NCBI RefSeq assembly: GCF_013415885.1
Contig: NZ_CP058910.1
Location: 4,340,001 to 4,404,000, forward strand
Reading direction: 5' to 3'
Length of the DNA stretch: 64,000 nt
From: Halosimplex rubrum
GTDB lineage: Archaea; Halobacteriota; Halobacteria; Halobacteriales; Haloarculaceae
In this document: in pieces, positions 38,208-46,539 of the stretch
Layout: each line of letters starts with the position of its first letter
Numbering within the stretch: position 1 is the first letter of the stretch
Position numbers and translations under genes: made by a program
Notes under the pieces: generated by a model
Database searches by the model: none
Seen by the model: the letters and a program-made list of their open reading frames with translations, nothing else
Told to the model about the DNA's origin: nothing

Positions 38208-39077
38208 TTAGAGCTGTTCGACGGTGTTGGTGAGGACGCCGATGTCCTCGATCTCGATGTGGATCACGTCGTCTTCCTCGAGAGAGACGTCGTCCGGGAC
38301 CATGATCGAGGTGCCGGTCAGCAGGACGCTCGCCTCGGGGACCTCGTTGTAGCGAGTGTAGTAGTCGACCAGTTCCTCGCAGGTCCGGACCAGCTCGGCG
38401 GTCGAGGTCCCCTCCTCGAAGACCGTCTCGCCGTCGCGCTCGATCGACATGTGCATCTCCAGGTCGAGCGGGTCGCCGACCGTCTCGCTGGTGGCGATAC
38501 AGGGGCCGATGGCGCAGTTCTTGGCGTAGATCTTGCTCTGGGGCAGGTACAGCAGGTTCTCCCGCTCGATCGAGCGGCTACACATGTCGTTGCCGACGGT
38601 GAACCCGACGATCTCCTCGTCGTAGAGGACGATCGTCATCTCCGGCTCGGGCGCGTCCCAGTCGGAGTCGCCGCGGATCCCGACGCGGTCGTTCGGGCCG
38701 ACGGTCCGACTCGGGGTCGCCTTGAAGTACACCTCCGGGCGGTCGCCCTCGTAGGCCTCCAGGTAGGACTCGGCGAGCCCGCCTTCCTCCTGACGGGCCT
38801 CCTGGCTGATGGAGTAGGTGACCCCGGCCGCCCAGATCTCGTCGGGGTCGAACGGGCGAACGAGGTCGTCCTCGATCGAGGCGAGTTCGACCGTCGGCGC
38901 CTCCTCTAGCAGGCCGCGAGCCACGTCGTCGACGGTCTTGTCGGTCAGCGACGCGGCCGACGCGAGTTCGAGAAACGAAGTCGGCTCGGCCTCCGTCTCC
39001 GAGAGATCGTACGCGGCCGAGTCGTCCGCTGCGATCAGTGAGATGGATCCGTTCCCGTCACTGCGATAGTAACGCAT
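38208..39077 (-). CDS. xacE: FAH-family 2-keto-3-deoxy-pentonate dehydratase
   Basis: A 289-residue member of the fumarylacetoacetate hydrolase superfamily, from the ATG at 39077 (MRYYRSDGNGSISL). The longer frame to 39215 adds an unlikely basic N-terminus. FAH metal-site features are visible: DAPEPEMTIVLYDEEIVGFTVGNDMCSRSIE (E-x-E and D ligands), VYFKATPSRTVGP, and KIYAKNCAIGP. In Haloferax volcanii a protein of this family, XacE, dehydrates 2-keto-3-deoxy-xylonate/arabinonate to alpha-ketoglutarate semialdehyde. The adjacent XacR-, XacD- and XacA-like genes support that role here. Confidence 0.75.
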   Translation of the reverse strand: MRYYRSDGNGSISLIAADDSAAYDLSETEAEPTSFLELASAASLTDKTVDDVARGLLEEAPTVELASIEDDLVRPFDPDEIWAAGVTYSISQEARQEEGGLAESYLEAYEGDRPEVYFKATPSRTVGPNDRVGIRGDSDWDAPEPEMTIVLYDEEIVGFTVGNDMCSRSIERENLLYLPQSKIYAKNCAIGPCIATSETVGDPLDLEMHMSIERDGETVFEEGTSTAELVRTCEELVDYYTRYNEVPEASVLLTGTSIMVPDDVSLEEDDVIHIEIEDIGVLTNTVEQL

Positions 39078-39099
39078 ACTGCCCCATCGTGAGTTAGAC

Positions 39100-39110
39100 A
39101 ATATAAACTT
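39100..39110 (-). promoter_or_regulatory. TATA box of xacE-like gene
   Basis: Minus-strand AAGTTTATATT lies 23-33 bases before the ATG at 39077, consistent with a leaderless transcript. Confidence 0.6.
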
Positions 39111-39235
39111 TGTTATCGAATCGATTTCACGTTCACGGACCGACGGATCGACGCGCCGTCCCGCAGATCTCCTCGTCGTCCGACTATCCCGGATTGGCGT
39201 GTGAGGAGTCCGCACGCGGCGGCCGTGCGGGTCGC

Positions 39236-39997
39236 TCAGGCGTGCTGGAGGTTGACTTCGATGATGTTCGCGGTGGAGAGCACCTCGGAGGGGATCTCCT
39301 CCTCGAAGCGCTGGCCGTTCATCCGGCTCTTGGGGGCGGAGACGCTGAGGGCGCCGACCACTCCGTCGTCGGTCGTGACGGGGGCGGCGACACAGCGGAC
39401 GCCGTCGACGCGCTCCTCGTCGTCGATCGCGTAGCCCCGCTCGCGGATCTCAGACAGCTCCGCTTCGAGCGTGTCGCGGTCGGTGATCGTCTCGGAGGTC
39501 ACCGGTTCGAGACCGTGTTCGTCCACGATGGCGTCCCGCTTCTCCGGCGACAGTTCCGCGAGGATCGCCTTGCCCATCGCCGTGGTGTGCAGGTCGACCT
39601 CCATCCCCTCGTAGGTGTCCAGATACACCGACTGGGAGCCTTTGACCTTGTAGAGGAAGATGCCGCGGCCGTTCTCCTCGACCATCAGGTTCGCGTGCTC
39701 GCCGGTGTCGCTCGCCAGCTCCCGCATCTCGGCCTCCGCGACCTGAAACAGTTGTGACCGCGCGCGTGCGCGACCCCCGAGATTGAGAAAGCGGACGCTC
39801 ACGCGGAACTCGCGACCGTCCTTGACCAGATACCCCGAGTCCGCGAGCGTCTTCAGGTGGTCGTGGACCGTGCTCTGGGGCTTCTCGAACTGCTCGACGA
39901 CCTCCGAGAGTGTCGCGCCGCCCATCCCGTGGACCGCCTCGATGATATCGAGACTCATCGCGGTCGATTTGATGGGCGGGTCGCGTTCGGCGTGCAT
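39236..39997 (-). CDS. xacR: IclR family pentose-pathway regulator
   Basis: A 253-residue IclR regulator starting MHAERDPPIKSTAMSLDIIEAV at 39997. The winged helix includes ATLSEVVEQFEKPQSTVHDHLKTLADSGYL. The effector domain shows LHTTAMGKAILAELSPEKRD, RGYAIDDEERVDGVRCVAAPV and LSVSAPKSRMNGQRF. It lies between and divergent from the xacD-like gene, as does XacR, the IclR-type pentose regulator of Haloferax, so it is the probable regulator of this locus. Which pentose intermediate it senses is unknown. Confidence 0.75.
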   Translation of the reverse strand: MHAERDPPIKSTAMSLDIIEAVHGMGGATLSEVVEQFEKPQSTVHDHLKTLADSGYLVKDGREFRVSVRFLNLGGRARARSQLFQVAEAEMRELASDTGEHANLMVEENGRGIFLYKVKGSQSVYLDTYEGMEVDLHTTAMGKAILAELSPEKRDAIVDEHGLEPVTSETITDRDTLEAELSEIRERGYAIDDEERVDGVRCVAAPVTTDDGVVGALSVSAPKSRMNGQRFEEEIPSEVLSTANIIEVNLQHA

Positions 39998-40028
39998 ACC
40001 GATCGTACGGAACTGGGACCACATTAAT

Positions 40029-40047
40029 CGTCCGGCATCGTCGGACG
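40029..40047. promoter_or_regulatory. Inverted repeat CGTCCG-N7-CGGACG in divergent promoter
   Basis: Six-base perfect arms lie in the 117-base space between the xacR-like and xacD-like start codons. They could be an IclR-type operator for either direction. Arms this short in GC-rich DNA can occur by chance. Confidence 0.3.
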
Positions 40048-40083
40048 GACCGCGAGCCGTAGTAACGCGTCCCGGACCGATGG

Positions 40084-40094
40084 ATTTAATATAT
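40084..40094 (+). promoter_or_regulatory. TATA box of xacD-like gene
   Basis: TTTAATATATT lies 21-31 bases before the ATG at 40115, matching a leaderless promoter. Confidence 0.65.
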
Positions 40095-40107
40095 TGCTCG
40101 GGAGCAA
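40094..40107. promoter_or_regulatory. Palindrome TTGCTC-GG-GAGCAA, putative operator
   Basis: A perfect 6-2-6 inverted repeat begins at the end of the TATA box and stops seven bases before the xacD-like ATG, so it covers the expected transcription start. A protein bound there would block initiation. The divergent IclR-type gene makes it a natural candidate site. Confidence 0.5.
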
Positions 40108-40114
40108 CCGAAGT

Positions 40115-41290
40115 ATGTCGGACGTAGAAATCACCGGCGTCGAGACGTACCTGGTAGCCAACCCGTGGAAGCCGTGGGTCTTCGTCCAGCTGGAGACCGA
40201 CGCGGGCGTGACGGGCCTCGCGGAGGCGACCACACACGACAAACCCCGCACCGTCGCGGCGGCCATCGAGGAGATGTCGGACTTCTTCATCGGCCGGGAC
40301 CCCTTCGACACGGAGTCGCTCTGGCTGGAGATGTACCGCGACGAGTGGTTCTCGAAGAACGTCATCAACACGACGGTCGTCTCGGCGGTCGACATGGCCT
40401 GCTGGGACATCAAGGGCAAGGTGCTCGACCAGCCGGTCTACGACCTGCTGGGCGGCCCGGTCCACGGCAAAGAGCTGCGCGCGTACGCCAACGGCTGGTA
40501 CACCGACGCCGACGGCGAACCGGAGGGCTTCGCCCGCGCCGCCGAGCGCGTCGTCGACGACGGCTACGAGGCGATGAAGTTCGACCCGTTCGGGACCGCC
40601 TGGCAGTCGATGACCACCGAGGAGAAAAATCACGCCGTCGACATCGTCGGCGCCGTCCGCGAGGCCGTCGGCCCGGACGTCGAACTCCTGATCGAGTGTC
40701 ACGGCCGCTTCTCGGCGGCGCAGGCCGTCGACATCGCGAAGAAGCTCGACCAGTTCGACCCGGCCTGGTACGAGGAGCCGTGCCCGCCGGACTCGATCAA
40801 CAGCCTCGCCGAGGTCGCCCGGAAGTCGCCCATCCCGGTCGTCACCGGCGAGCGCCACATGACCAAGTACGACTTCTTCGAGCTGGTCACCCGCACCGAC
40901 ATCGACGTGTTCCAGCCCGACCTGATGAACACGGGCGGGATCACCGAGGGCAAGAAGATCGCCGGCCTCGCCGAGGCCGACCACGTCGACATCGCGCCGC
41001 ACAACCCGCAGGGCCCGGTCGCCGGCGCCATCTACTCGCACTTCTGCACTTCCATCCCGAACTTCCGCATCCAGGAGATGTTCCAGACCTACGACGAGCC
41101 GTGGGTCGACGAGCTCCTGACCGACCCGCTGACGGTCGAGGACGGCTACGTGCAGGTCCCCGAGGGCCCCGGCTTCGGTATCGAGCTCGACATGGACGTC
41201 GTCCGCGAGCACGAGTACACCGAGGACGCGGTCCACACCATCGACCTCTGGGAAGAGGACTGGGAGAAGCGCGCCGACGAACTGCGGTAA
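40115..41290 (+). CDS. xacD: Enolase-superfamily pentonate dehydratase
   Basis: A 391-residue enolase-superfamily (mandelate racemase subgroup) enzyme from the ATG at 40115. An in-frame ATG at 40094 falls in the TATA region and is rejected. Barrel motifs: YEAMKFDPFG (catalytic Lys region), the metal ligands in LLIECHGRFS, AWYEEPCPP and VVTGERHMTKY, and the general base His region VDIAPHNPQGPVAG. In Haloferax volcanii XacD of this family dehydrates D-xylonate and L-arabinonate. The divergent IclR gene and the neighbouring FAH and Gfo/Idh genes strongly suggest the same pathway. Confidence 0.8.
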   Translation: MSDVEITGVETYLVANPWKPWVFVQLETDAGVTGLAEATTHDKPRTVAAAIEEMSDFFIGRDPFDTESLWLEMYRDEWFSKNVINTTVVSAVDMACWDIKGKVLDQPVYDLLGGPVHGKELRAYANGWYTDADGEPEGFARAAERVVDDGYEAMKFDPFGTAWQSMTTEEKNHAVDIVGAVREAVGPDVELLIECHGRFSAAQAVDIAKKLDQFDPAWYEEPCPPDSINSLAEVARKSPIPVVTGERHMTKYDFFELVTRTDIDVFQPDLMNTGGITEGKKIAGLAEADHVDIAPHNPQGPVAGAIYSHFCTSIPNFRIQEMFQTYDEPWVDELLTDPLTVEDGYVQVPEGPGFGIELDMDVVREHEYTEDAVHTIDLWEEDWEKRADELR

Positions 41291-41361
41291 CTCGCGGCAC
41301 GCGCTTTCGACCCCGGATACATCGTCGGTCCGTTTCCGAACCGTAGAAAACCGCGACGGCC

Positions 41362-41369
41362 GCTTTTTT
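41362..41369 (+). terminator. Poly-T terminator after xacD-like gene
   Basis: A GC-rich stretch (CCGCGACGGCCGC) is followed by six T residues about 75 bases after the xacD stop codon. Poly-T is the usual archaeal termination signal. It overlaps the very end of the convergent xacA-like gene. Confidence 0.45.
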
Positions 41370-42435
41370 ACTCGATATCGACCGTCTCGCCCGATTCGGC
41401 AGCCTCGTGGATCGCGGCGATCGCCTTCATGTCCGCGAGCCCGTGCTCGCCGTCGGCGTGTACGGGCTCGTCCGCGAGCACGCGCTGGGCGAAGTACTCG
41501 AACTCCTCGGCCATCTGGTCGACGCCCTCGGTGTCGAACGCGACCGTCTCGCCGTCGCGCTCGACGGTCAGCTGCGTCTCCATGTGGAAGGCCGGCTCGA
41601 GTTCGAGACGGCCCTCGGTGCCGACGACCTCCAGACGCGTGTGGTCGGCGGCGTGCTGTGACGAGGAACAGGCCGCGTGAGTGCCGTCGTCGAAGACGAC
41701 CGAGAACGTCGCAACCTGGTCGGGCACCTCGTCGAACGCCTCGTGGGTGGAGTCCATCGTCGACTGGACGCGGACGGGGTCGGCGTCGAGGACGAACCGC
41801 GCGGTGTTGAGCGGGTAAATCCCCAGGTCCATCACGGACGTGCCGTAGCCGGTCAGGTCGGGGTTCAGCCGCCACTGGTCGGGGTCGTCGATCATCTCCA
41901 GGAGCGGCTGGGAGTTCTCGCCGTGGACGAGAACGGGCTCGCCGATGACGCCGTCGCGGATCAGCGCACGCGCCCGGCGGACCGCCGGCTCCGTGTGCAT
42001 CCGGTAGGCGACCATCAGTGGCACGTCGGCCTCTCCGCAGGCGTCGACGAGACGCTCGGCGCGCTCGACGGTCGCCTCCATGGGCTTCTCGCAGAGGACG
42101 GCCTTCCCGAGGGCCGCCGCGGCCTCGACGTGTTCGAGGTGGGTCGCGTTCGGCGTGCAGACGTAGACGGCGTCGTAGGCGTCGGCCGCTTCGCCGTCGG
42201 CGAACTCGTCGTAGGTCACCCCCCGCTCGACGGTCTCGTACTCGGCGCGGACGCGGTCGGTCTTCTCGGTCGAGCTACTGACGACGGTCGTCGCCACGCA
42301 GCCGTCGGTCGTCTCGATCGCGGGCAGGACGAACTCCGTCGTCCACCACCCGACGCCGACGAGCGCGAACCGAAGGCGCCCGTCCGTGTTCGTTCGCCAG
42401 TCTCTCGGCTCGTAGTCGAACAGCGAACTCGACAT
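41368..42435 (-). CDS. xacA: Gfo/Idh/MocA pentose 1-dehydrogenase
   Basis: A 355-residue oxidoreductase starting MSSSLFDYEPRDW at 42435. It has a Rossmann motif FALVGVGWWTTEFVLPAIE, the family motif VLCEKPMEATVERAE near residue 110, and GYGTSVMDLGIYPLNTARF in the catalytic domain. The N-terminus with the GWWT sequence is like haloarchaeal xylose/arabinose dehydrogenases (XacA), which oxidise D-xylose and L-arabinose with NADP+. The locus context fits. It is convergent with the xacD-like gene. Confidence 0.7.
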   Translation of the reverse strand: MSSSLFDYEPRDWRTNTDGRLRFALVGVGWWTTEFVLPAIETTDGCVATTVVSSSTEKTDRVRAEYETVERGVTYDEFADGEAADAYDAVYVCTPNATHLEHVEAAAALGKAVLCEKPMEATVERAERLVDACGEADVPLMVAYRMHTEPAVRRARALIRDGVIGEPVLVHGENSQPLLEMIDDPDQWRLNPDLTGYGTSVMDLGIYPLNTARFVLDADPVRVQSTMDSTHEAFDEVPDQVATFSVVFDDGTHAACSSSQHAADHTRLEVVGTEGRLELEPAFHMETQLTVERDGETVAFDTEGVDQMAEEFEYFAQRVLADEPVHADGEHGLADMKAIAAIHEAAESGETVDIE

Positions 42436-42526
42436 GACGTGCGAGCATCGCCCGCGAGCCGACATAACTGTATCCCTCCTCGCTCGTCCTTCCGCGTCCC
42501 CCGTTCCCACGACAGTCCACAATTAT

Positions 42527-42539
42527 CCGGTAATACCGG
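42527..42539. promoter_or_regulatory. Inverted repeat CCGGTA-A-TACCGG upstream of xacA-like gene
   Basis: Perfect 6-base arms around a single central A, embedded in an AT-richer patch (ACAATTATCC before, AGTTAC after). It is a possible regulator site or upstream activating sequence for the xacA-like gene. Confidence 0.35.
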
Positions 42540-43110
42540 AGTTACTGGACCCGCCCGTTCCGTCGGCCACGTGATTACACCGATAGAACTGTAATTACAG
42601 CGCCGATCCGGAGCAGTACGGCCGGTCGAGGGCGCGAATCACCCCGTTCCGAGCCACCGCTCCGGCGCCGTTCTTCGGCGGTCGGGCGCCGTCACCTCGA
42701 CGCCGGTCACCCCACGCGGTGGTTCCCACCGGACCGACCGACTCCCCGAAACGGCCGATACATGGACCGTAGAGCCCCGAAACCCGTGTTCCGACAATCT
42801 CGGACGAATCTGCTTCCGTCGGAGTTCGCCCGGAGCGTCGGCGACCCGCGCCGGACGTTCCATACTATGAAATACACCGCGCCGCGGTCGGCGAACGTGC
42901 GCGGTCCGTCCGCGTCGAAATTACAGATATACTATCGGAATTTCAGGCCGCCGATCGCGTTCAGGAACGCGCGTTCGGTCCGGTTGGACTGGATCGATGC
43001 GGTCAGCTCCCCGTATTCGTTTCTCAATTTGAAACTCGATGGGGCGAACCGGCCGTGCTTTCGGTGGACCGGACCGACCGTTCCACAGTGCCGGGAGCAG
43101 TCACGTGCAA

Positions 43111-43120
43111 AAGTTTATGT
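43111..43120 (+). promoter_or_regulatory. TATA box of orphan binding-protein gene
   Basis: AAGTTTATGT lies 25-34 bases before the ATG at 43145, compatible with a leaderless transcript. Confidence 0.55.
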
Positions 43121-43144
43121 ACTATCCGTGGAACCCTGGGACGT

Positions 43145-45307
43145 ATGCGGGATAGTACCAGTCTGCGTGACCAGCTGTCACGTCGTCAGTACGCACAGTT
43201 GTTGGCCGGAGTGGGCGCGGTGGGCCTGGCCGGGTGTCCGTCGGGGAGCGGCGGAGACTCGACGGACGAACCGGAGGAGACGGACGACCCCGCGGCGACA
43301 CCGACCGCGACGCCGACCGACGAGGCGGACGGGTCGGAGACCGACTCGGGCACCGAGAGTCCGACGCCGCTGGGCGAGCCCGCGACCGACGTGGTTCGGG
43401 TGTTCCAGGCCAACTCGCCGGACGTCTTCGACGGGAACGTCTGGGCGCCCCAGGACAACACGACCGGGATCGCGTTCATGACGGATCTCCAGGCGGTGCG
43501 GAACGTCCACACGCGCCAGATGGCCTACAGCGGCGTCGAGTTCGAGACGCCGTGGAAGCCCCGAACCGACAGCGTCTCCGTCATGACCTGGTACAGCGGG
43601 TACGAGGTCGACGCGCCCTACGACGTCTACGAGACCCACGACGACCGGGCGACGTACTGGAACGGCGACCCGCTCGACGCCGAGGCCCGCGAGACGCACT
43701 TCCACGTCGACTACTTCCAGGCGGGCAACAAGTTCACCGAGGACACCGCCTTCACGCAGGAGGCGGCCAGCCAGTGGGAGTACCACTGGTGGAACACCGA
43801 CGGGAGCGACGGGCTCCCGGACGACGCGCAGGCGGAACACGTTCTGGCGTCGCAGGCGGCGCCCAACGACGGGGACATGCCGATCCACCCGGACTTCACG
43901 CAGCCCTATCTCGAACAGTATCAGGACGCCAGCAGCACGGACGAGGTCTCGTCGGTGACGGACGAGCTGGTGAGCGACCGCATCTCGCTGCAGCGGCTGA
44001 TGGAGAACGGCTGGGGGAGCGGCCCCTACGAGATCCGCTCGGAAGACGGCATCGGGTCGGCGGAGCTCACGCTGCGTCTGCGCGACGAGGCCGCCGCCGA
44101 GGCGGGCGACACGGCGACCGCGCACCCCAACGCCGCCAACACGAACGTCCCGAAGCTGGCGATCCAGTGGGGCGACGGCGAACGCCGACAGACGCTGGCG
44201 AGCAACGGCGCACTCGACCTCAACGGCAACATCGTCGCGCCGAACGGCCTCTACTCGCGCGAGACGCTCCCCGACCACATGCAGGAGCTGACTCGCTGGC
44301 TGCGCTCGGAGGGCGGTGACAAGTGGCGGCTCAACTGGAACAACCCGCACCTCCAGAACCTCTGGGTGCGCCGCGCGCTGGTCGCCGCGGTCGACTGGAA
44401 CGCGGCCGGGGCCAACGGCTGGGGCGACGCCCGGTCGGTCCCCATCGAGAACCACACCTACATGCTCGACGCCCAGTCGCAGTCGGTGTTCTCCGGGGAG
44501 TTCCTCGACAGCCTCCACGCGTGGCCGATGGAGTCCGACACCGAGGCGGCCGCCGAGTACCTCCGACGGGGCGGCTACAGCAAGCAGGGCGGCCAGTGGG
44601 TCGACGCCACCGGCAACCCCGCGACGATCGACGTCATCTTCCCCTCCTCCATCGCCGACTACGCCGGCGCCGCCCAGACGATCCGGGCGAACCTCTCGAA
44701 CTTCGGCTTCGGCGTCAACTTCTCCAGTCAGGGGTGGTCGACCTGGTCGAACAACCTCAGGGCCGACAACGGTCTCAACTACGATTCGTCCGTCTTCTGG
44801 CACGGCTACGGCGAACCGTTCAACTACTACAACTCCAGCGCCGGCTGGGTCTCCGGCTCCCTCGTGATGGGCAAGGCCGACGCCCCGACCCAGCGGGTCG
44901 ACCCCGACACCGAGACGGACGCCCAGGGCAAGCCCCTGCAGGTCGAGATCCCCTCGGAGGTCGGCTCCATCGAGGCGCCCGACGAGGCGGGGATCGACCC
45001 CGACCTCTCGGACGGCGAGGAGATCAACCTCGCCAGCATCGTCCACGAGATCCGCGAGCCCGGCGCCACCGAGGAGGAGATCCAGGAGCTGTACCGCAAG
45101 TGCGCCCGGTACTACAACTACTACCTCCCGCACTTCGTGTTCCACCAGTACAACTGGGGCGCCTGGGGCAACGTCCGGGACTTCGAGTGGCCGGACCCCG
45201 GCCACCGCGGGTTCGACTTCGAGCGCGGCTTCGGCATCAGCACCGCCCTGATCCTCGGCGGCCTCGTCGAAGCCAGCTACGACACGGAGTTCCAGCTGCC
45301 GGAGTGA
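43145..45307 (+). CDS. Orphan family-5 substrate-binding lipoprotein
   Basis: A 720-residue exported lipoprotein from the ATG at 43145. The N-terminal SRRQYAQLLAGVGAVGLAGC is a Tat-like signal with a lipobox Cys near residue 29, followed by an acidic Ser/Thr/Glu linker. The body is of SBP_bac_5 type (WNGDPLDAEARETHFHVDYF, NNPHLQNLWVRRALVAAVDWNAA). It is longer than the binding protein at 34-35.8 kb and only distantly similar. No permease or ATPase accompanies it, so it may share the importer encoded at 29.7-33.9 kb or work with one encoded elsewhere. Confidence 0.8.
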   Translation: MRDSTSLRDQLSRRQYAQLLAGVGAVGLAGCPSGSGGDSTDEPEETDDPAATPTATPTDEADGSETDSGTESPTPLGEPATDVVRVFQANSPDVFDGNVWAPQDNTTGIAFMTDLQAVRNVHTRQMAYSGVEFETPWKPRTDSVSVMTWYSGYEVDAPYDVYETHDDRATYWNGDPLDAEARETHFHVDYFQAGNKFTEDTAFTQEAASQWEYHWWNTDGSDGLPDDAQAEHVLASQAAPNDGDMPIHPDFTQPYLEQYQDASSTDEVSSVTDELVSDRISLQRLMENGWGSGPYEIRSEDGIGSAELTLRLRDEAAAEAGDTATAHPNAANTNVPKLAIQWGDGERRQTLASNGALDLNGNIVAPNGLYSRETLPDHMQELTRWLRSEGGDKWRLNWNNPHLQNLWVRRALVAAVDWNAAGANGWGDARSVPIENHTYMLDAQSQSVFSGEFLDSLHAWPMESDTEAAAEYLRRGGYSKQGGQWVDATGNPATIDVIFPSSIADYAGAAQTIRANLSNFGFGVNFSSQGWSTWSNNLRADNGLNYDSSVFWHGYGEPFNYYNSSAGWVSGSLVMGKADAPTQRVDPDTETDAQGKPLQVEIPSEVGSIEAPDEAGIDPDLSDGEEINLASIVHEIREPGATEEEIQELYRKCARYYNYYLPHFVFHQYNWGAWGNVRDFEWPDPGHRGFDFERGFGISTALILGGLVEASYDTEFQLPE

Positions 45308-45816
45308 ACGCGACCGCCCGGCACGCCCGGGCGGCCGCCGCCGGACCCATCGGTCCCGAAACCGGCGTCCTCCGGGAAGGGGCCGCCCACACCGCCTGAT
45401 GCCCACCGGCTCGACGCCCCGCCGACGCATCGGATCGTCACCCGGACCCGTCCGGCCGCACTCCGCCACCGCGGAACCGGGTCCCGAACCACTCCTTGTC
45501 ACCACCACCGACCGTCGAAAATACAAATAAGAATTGCATTATATTCAAGTTCCTCCCAGATGAGTTTCGATATCGGTCGGATCTGGAGTCGAACCGCGAA
45601 AGTGCCCTGATAGACCAGTATCGACAGTTTCACGACTGTTTTCTAATTTTCCAGTCAGAATCGCTCGCCGATCGATTCGGAGCTGTTTTCGTCGCGTTAA
45701 TCGCGGAAGGACACCGCTACGGCCGATTCCTTCGATCCGGCGTCTATCTTCGGTCGATCACAGCTTCAGACAAACAATATGTGTTCGAGATCGATAGGAT
45801 TCGACTTTCGAGGTGA
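45308..45816. other. Convergent intergenic region, AT-rich on the right
   Basis: The first ~200 bases are GC-rich and the last ~300 notably AT-rich for this genome. A 106-codon plus-strand frame (45496-45816) exists but starts without a clear signal and shows no recognisable family; I do not call it a gene. The region may be remnant DNA from an insertion. Confidence 0.4.
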
Positions 45817-46437
45817 TCAACCGCCGTAGTCGCGGCCGGCGGCGGCGGTGTCGAGGTCGCGTTCTTCGGCGTCGATCCCGAGGTCGTCGAGAGCGGCGCG
45901 CACGTGCTTCGAGGCGACGAACTCGGCGCCGTCGTCAACGCGGCGTGCGTGGGCGCGGGCGAGCACCTCGCCGCGGCGGTCGTCGGGGATCGCGAACTTG
46001 TCGGCGACGAGTTCGACGGTGAGGCCGTTGTTGTCCTCGGTGTACAGCGCGTGGAAGGCGCCGCGGTCGTACTCGTCGACGGGGTAGCCCGCCTCGCGGA
46101 GGTCGTCGCGGATCTCCGCGACGCGGCGGTGGTCGATCCGGTAGGCGACGTGGTGGACGTCGCCGCGGTCGGGGTCGTGGTCGTCGGTCGACTCGCGCTC
46201 CTCGGAGACGAACGCCGTGAGCAGGCGCCCGTCGCCGGTATCGAAGTAGAGGTGGGTCAGTTCGCTCCGGTCGAGGTTGGGCTGGCGGAGCACGAGCGCC
46301 ATGCCGAGGATGTCGCGGTAGAACTCGACGGTGTCTTCGACGCTCGTCCCCTCGATCGTGACGTGGTCGGTGCCCTCGACGCCGACGACGCTGTCGGGTC
46401 GGTCGGCGCCCACGGGCGGGTCTGTCGGGTCGGACAC
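45817..46437 (-). CDS. VOC-family (glyoxalase/dioxygenase) protein
   Basis: A 206-residue vicinal-oxygen-chelate protein from a GTG at 46437 (MSDPTDPPVGADR). It shows the beta-alpha-beta3 module: GTDHVTIEGTSVEDTVEFYRDILGMALVLRQ with a metal His, LTHLYFDTGDGRLLTAF, GDVHHVAYRI with a second metal His, and the metal Glu in NNGLTVELVADKF. The C-terminal tail (residues ~150-206) is an extension typical of haloarchaeal glyoxalase-like proteins. It is divergent from the iron alcohol dehydrogenase gene with about 100 bases between them, hinting at a shared catabolic role. Confidence 0.8.
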   Translation of the reverse strand: MSDPTDPPVGADRPDSVVGVEGTDHVTIEGTSVEDTVEFYRDILGMALVLRQPNLDRSELTHLYFDTGDGRLLTAFVSEERESTDDHDPDRGDVHHVAYRIDHRRVAEIRDDLREAGYPVDEYDRGAFHALYTEDNNGLTVELVADKFAIPDDRRGEVLARAHARRVDDGAEFVASKHVRAALDDLGIDAEERDLDTAAAGRDYGG

Positions 46438-46539
46438 GACGGCGGTTACTACGGGAGCGCGCGAATATACCTTGCGACCGCGAGCGTCGGCGGACCGCGG
46501 CCCGGTGGACTTATGCCTCGATCGGCCGAATTCGCGGGC

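Larger units (their letters stand above)
42436..43144. other. Long intergenic region with promoters
   Basis: About 700 bases without a supportable gene. Frames in this stretch have many Arg, Ser and Pro, unlike real haloarchaeal proteins. It contains the inverted repeat CCGGTA-A-TACCGG at 42527-42539, about 92 bases upstream of the xacA-like gene, scattered AT-rich patches at 42900-43030, and the promoter of the binding-protein gene at its right end. Confidence 0.5.

Noticed and set aside
42762-43138. Possible gene upstream of the orphan binding protein
   Set aside because: The frame is Arg/Ser/Pro-rich, differs from haloarchaeal protein composition and runs into the promoter and start of the true gene.
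45496-45816. 106-codon plus-strand frame in an AT-rich gap
   Set aside because: It has no clear start signal, no recognisable family and overlaps the stop codon region of the VOC gene on the other strand. Kept only as part of an intergenic description.
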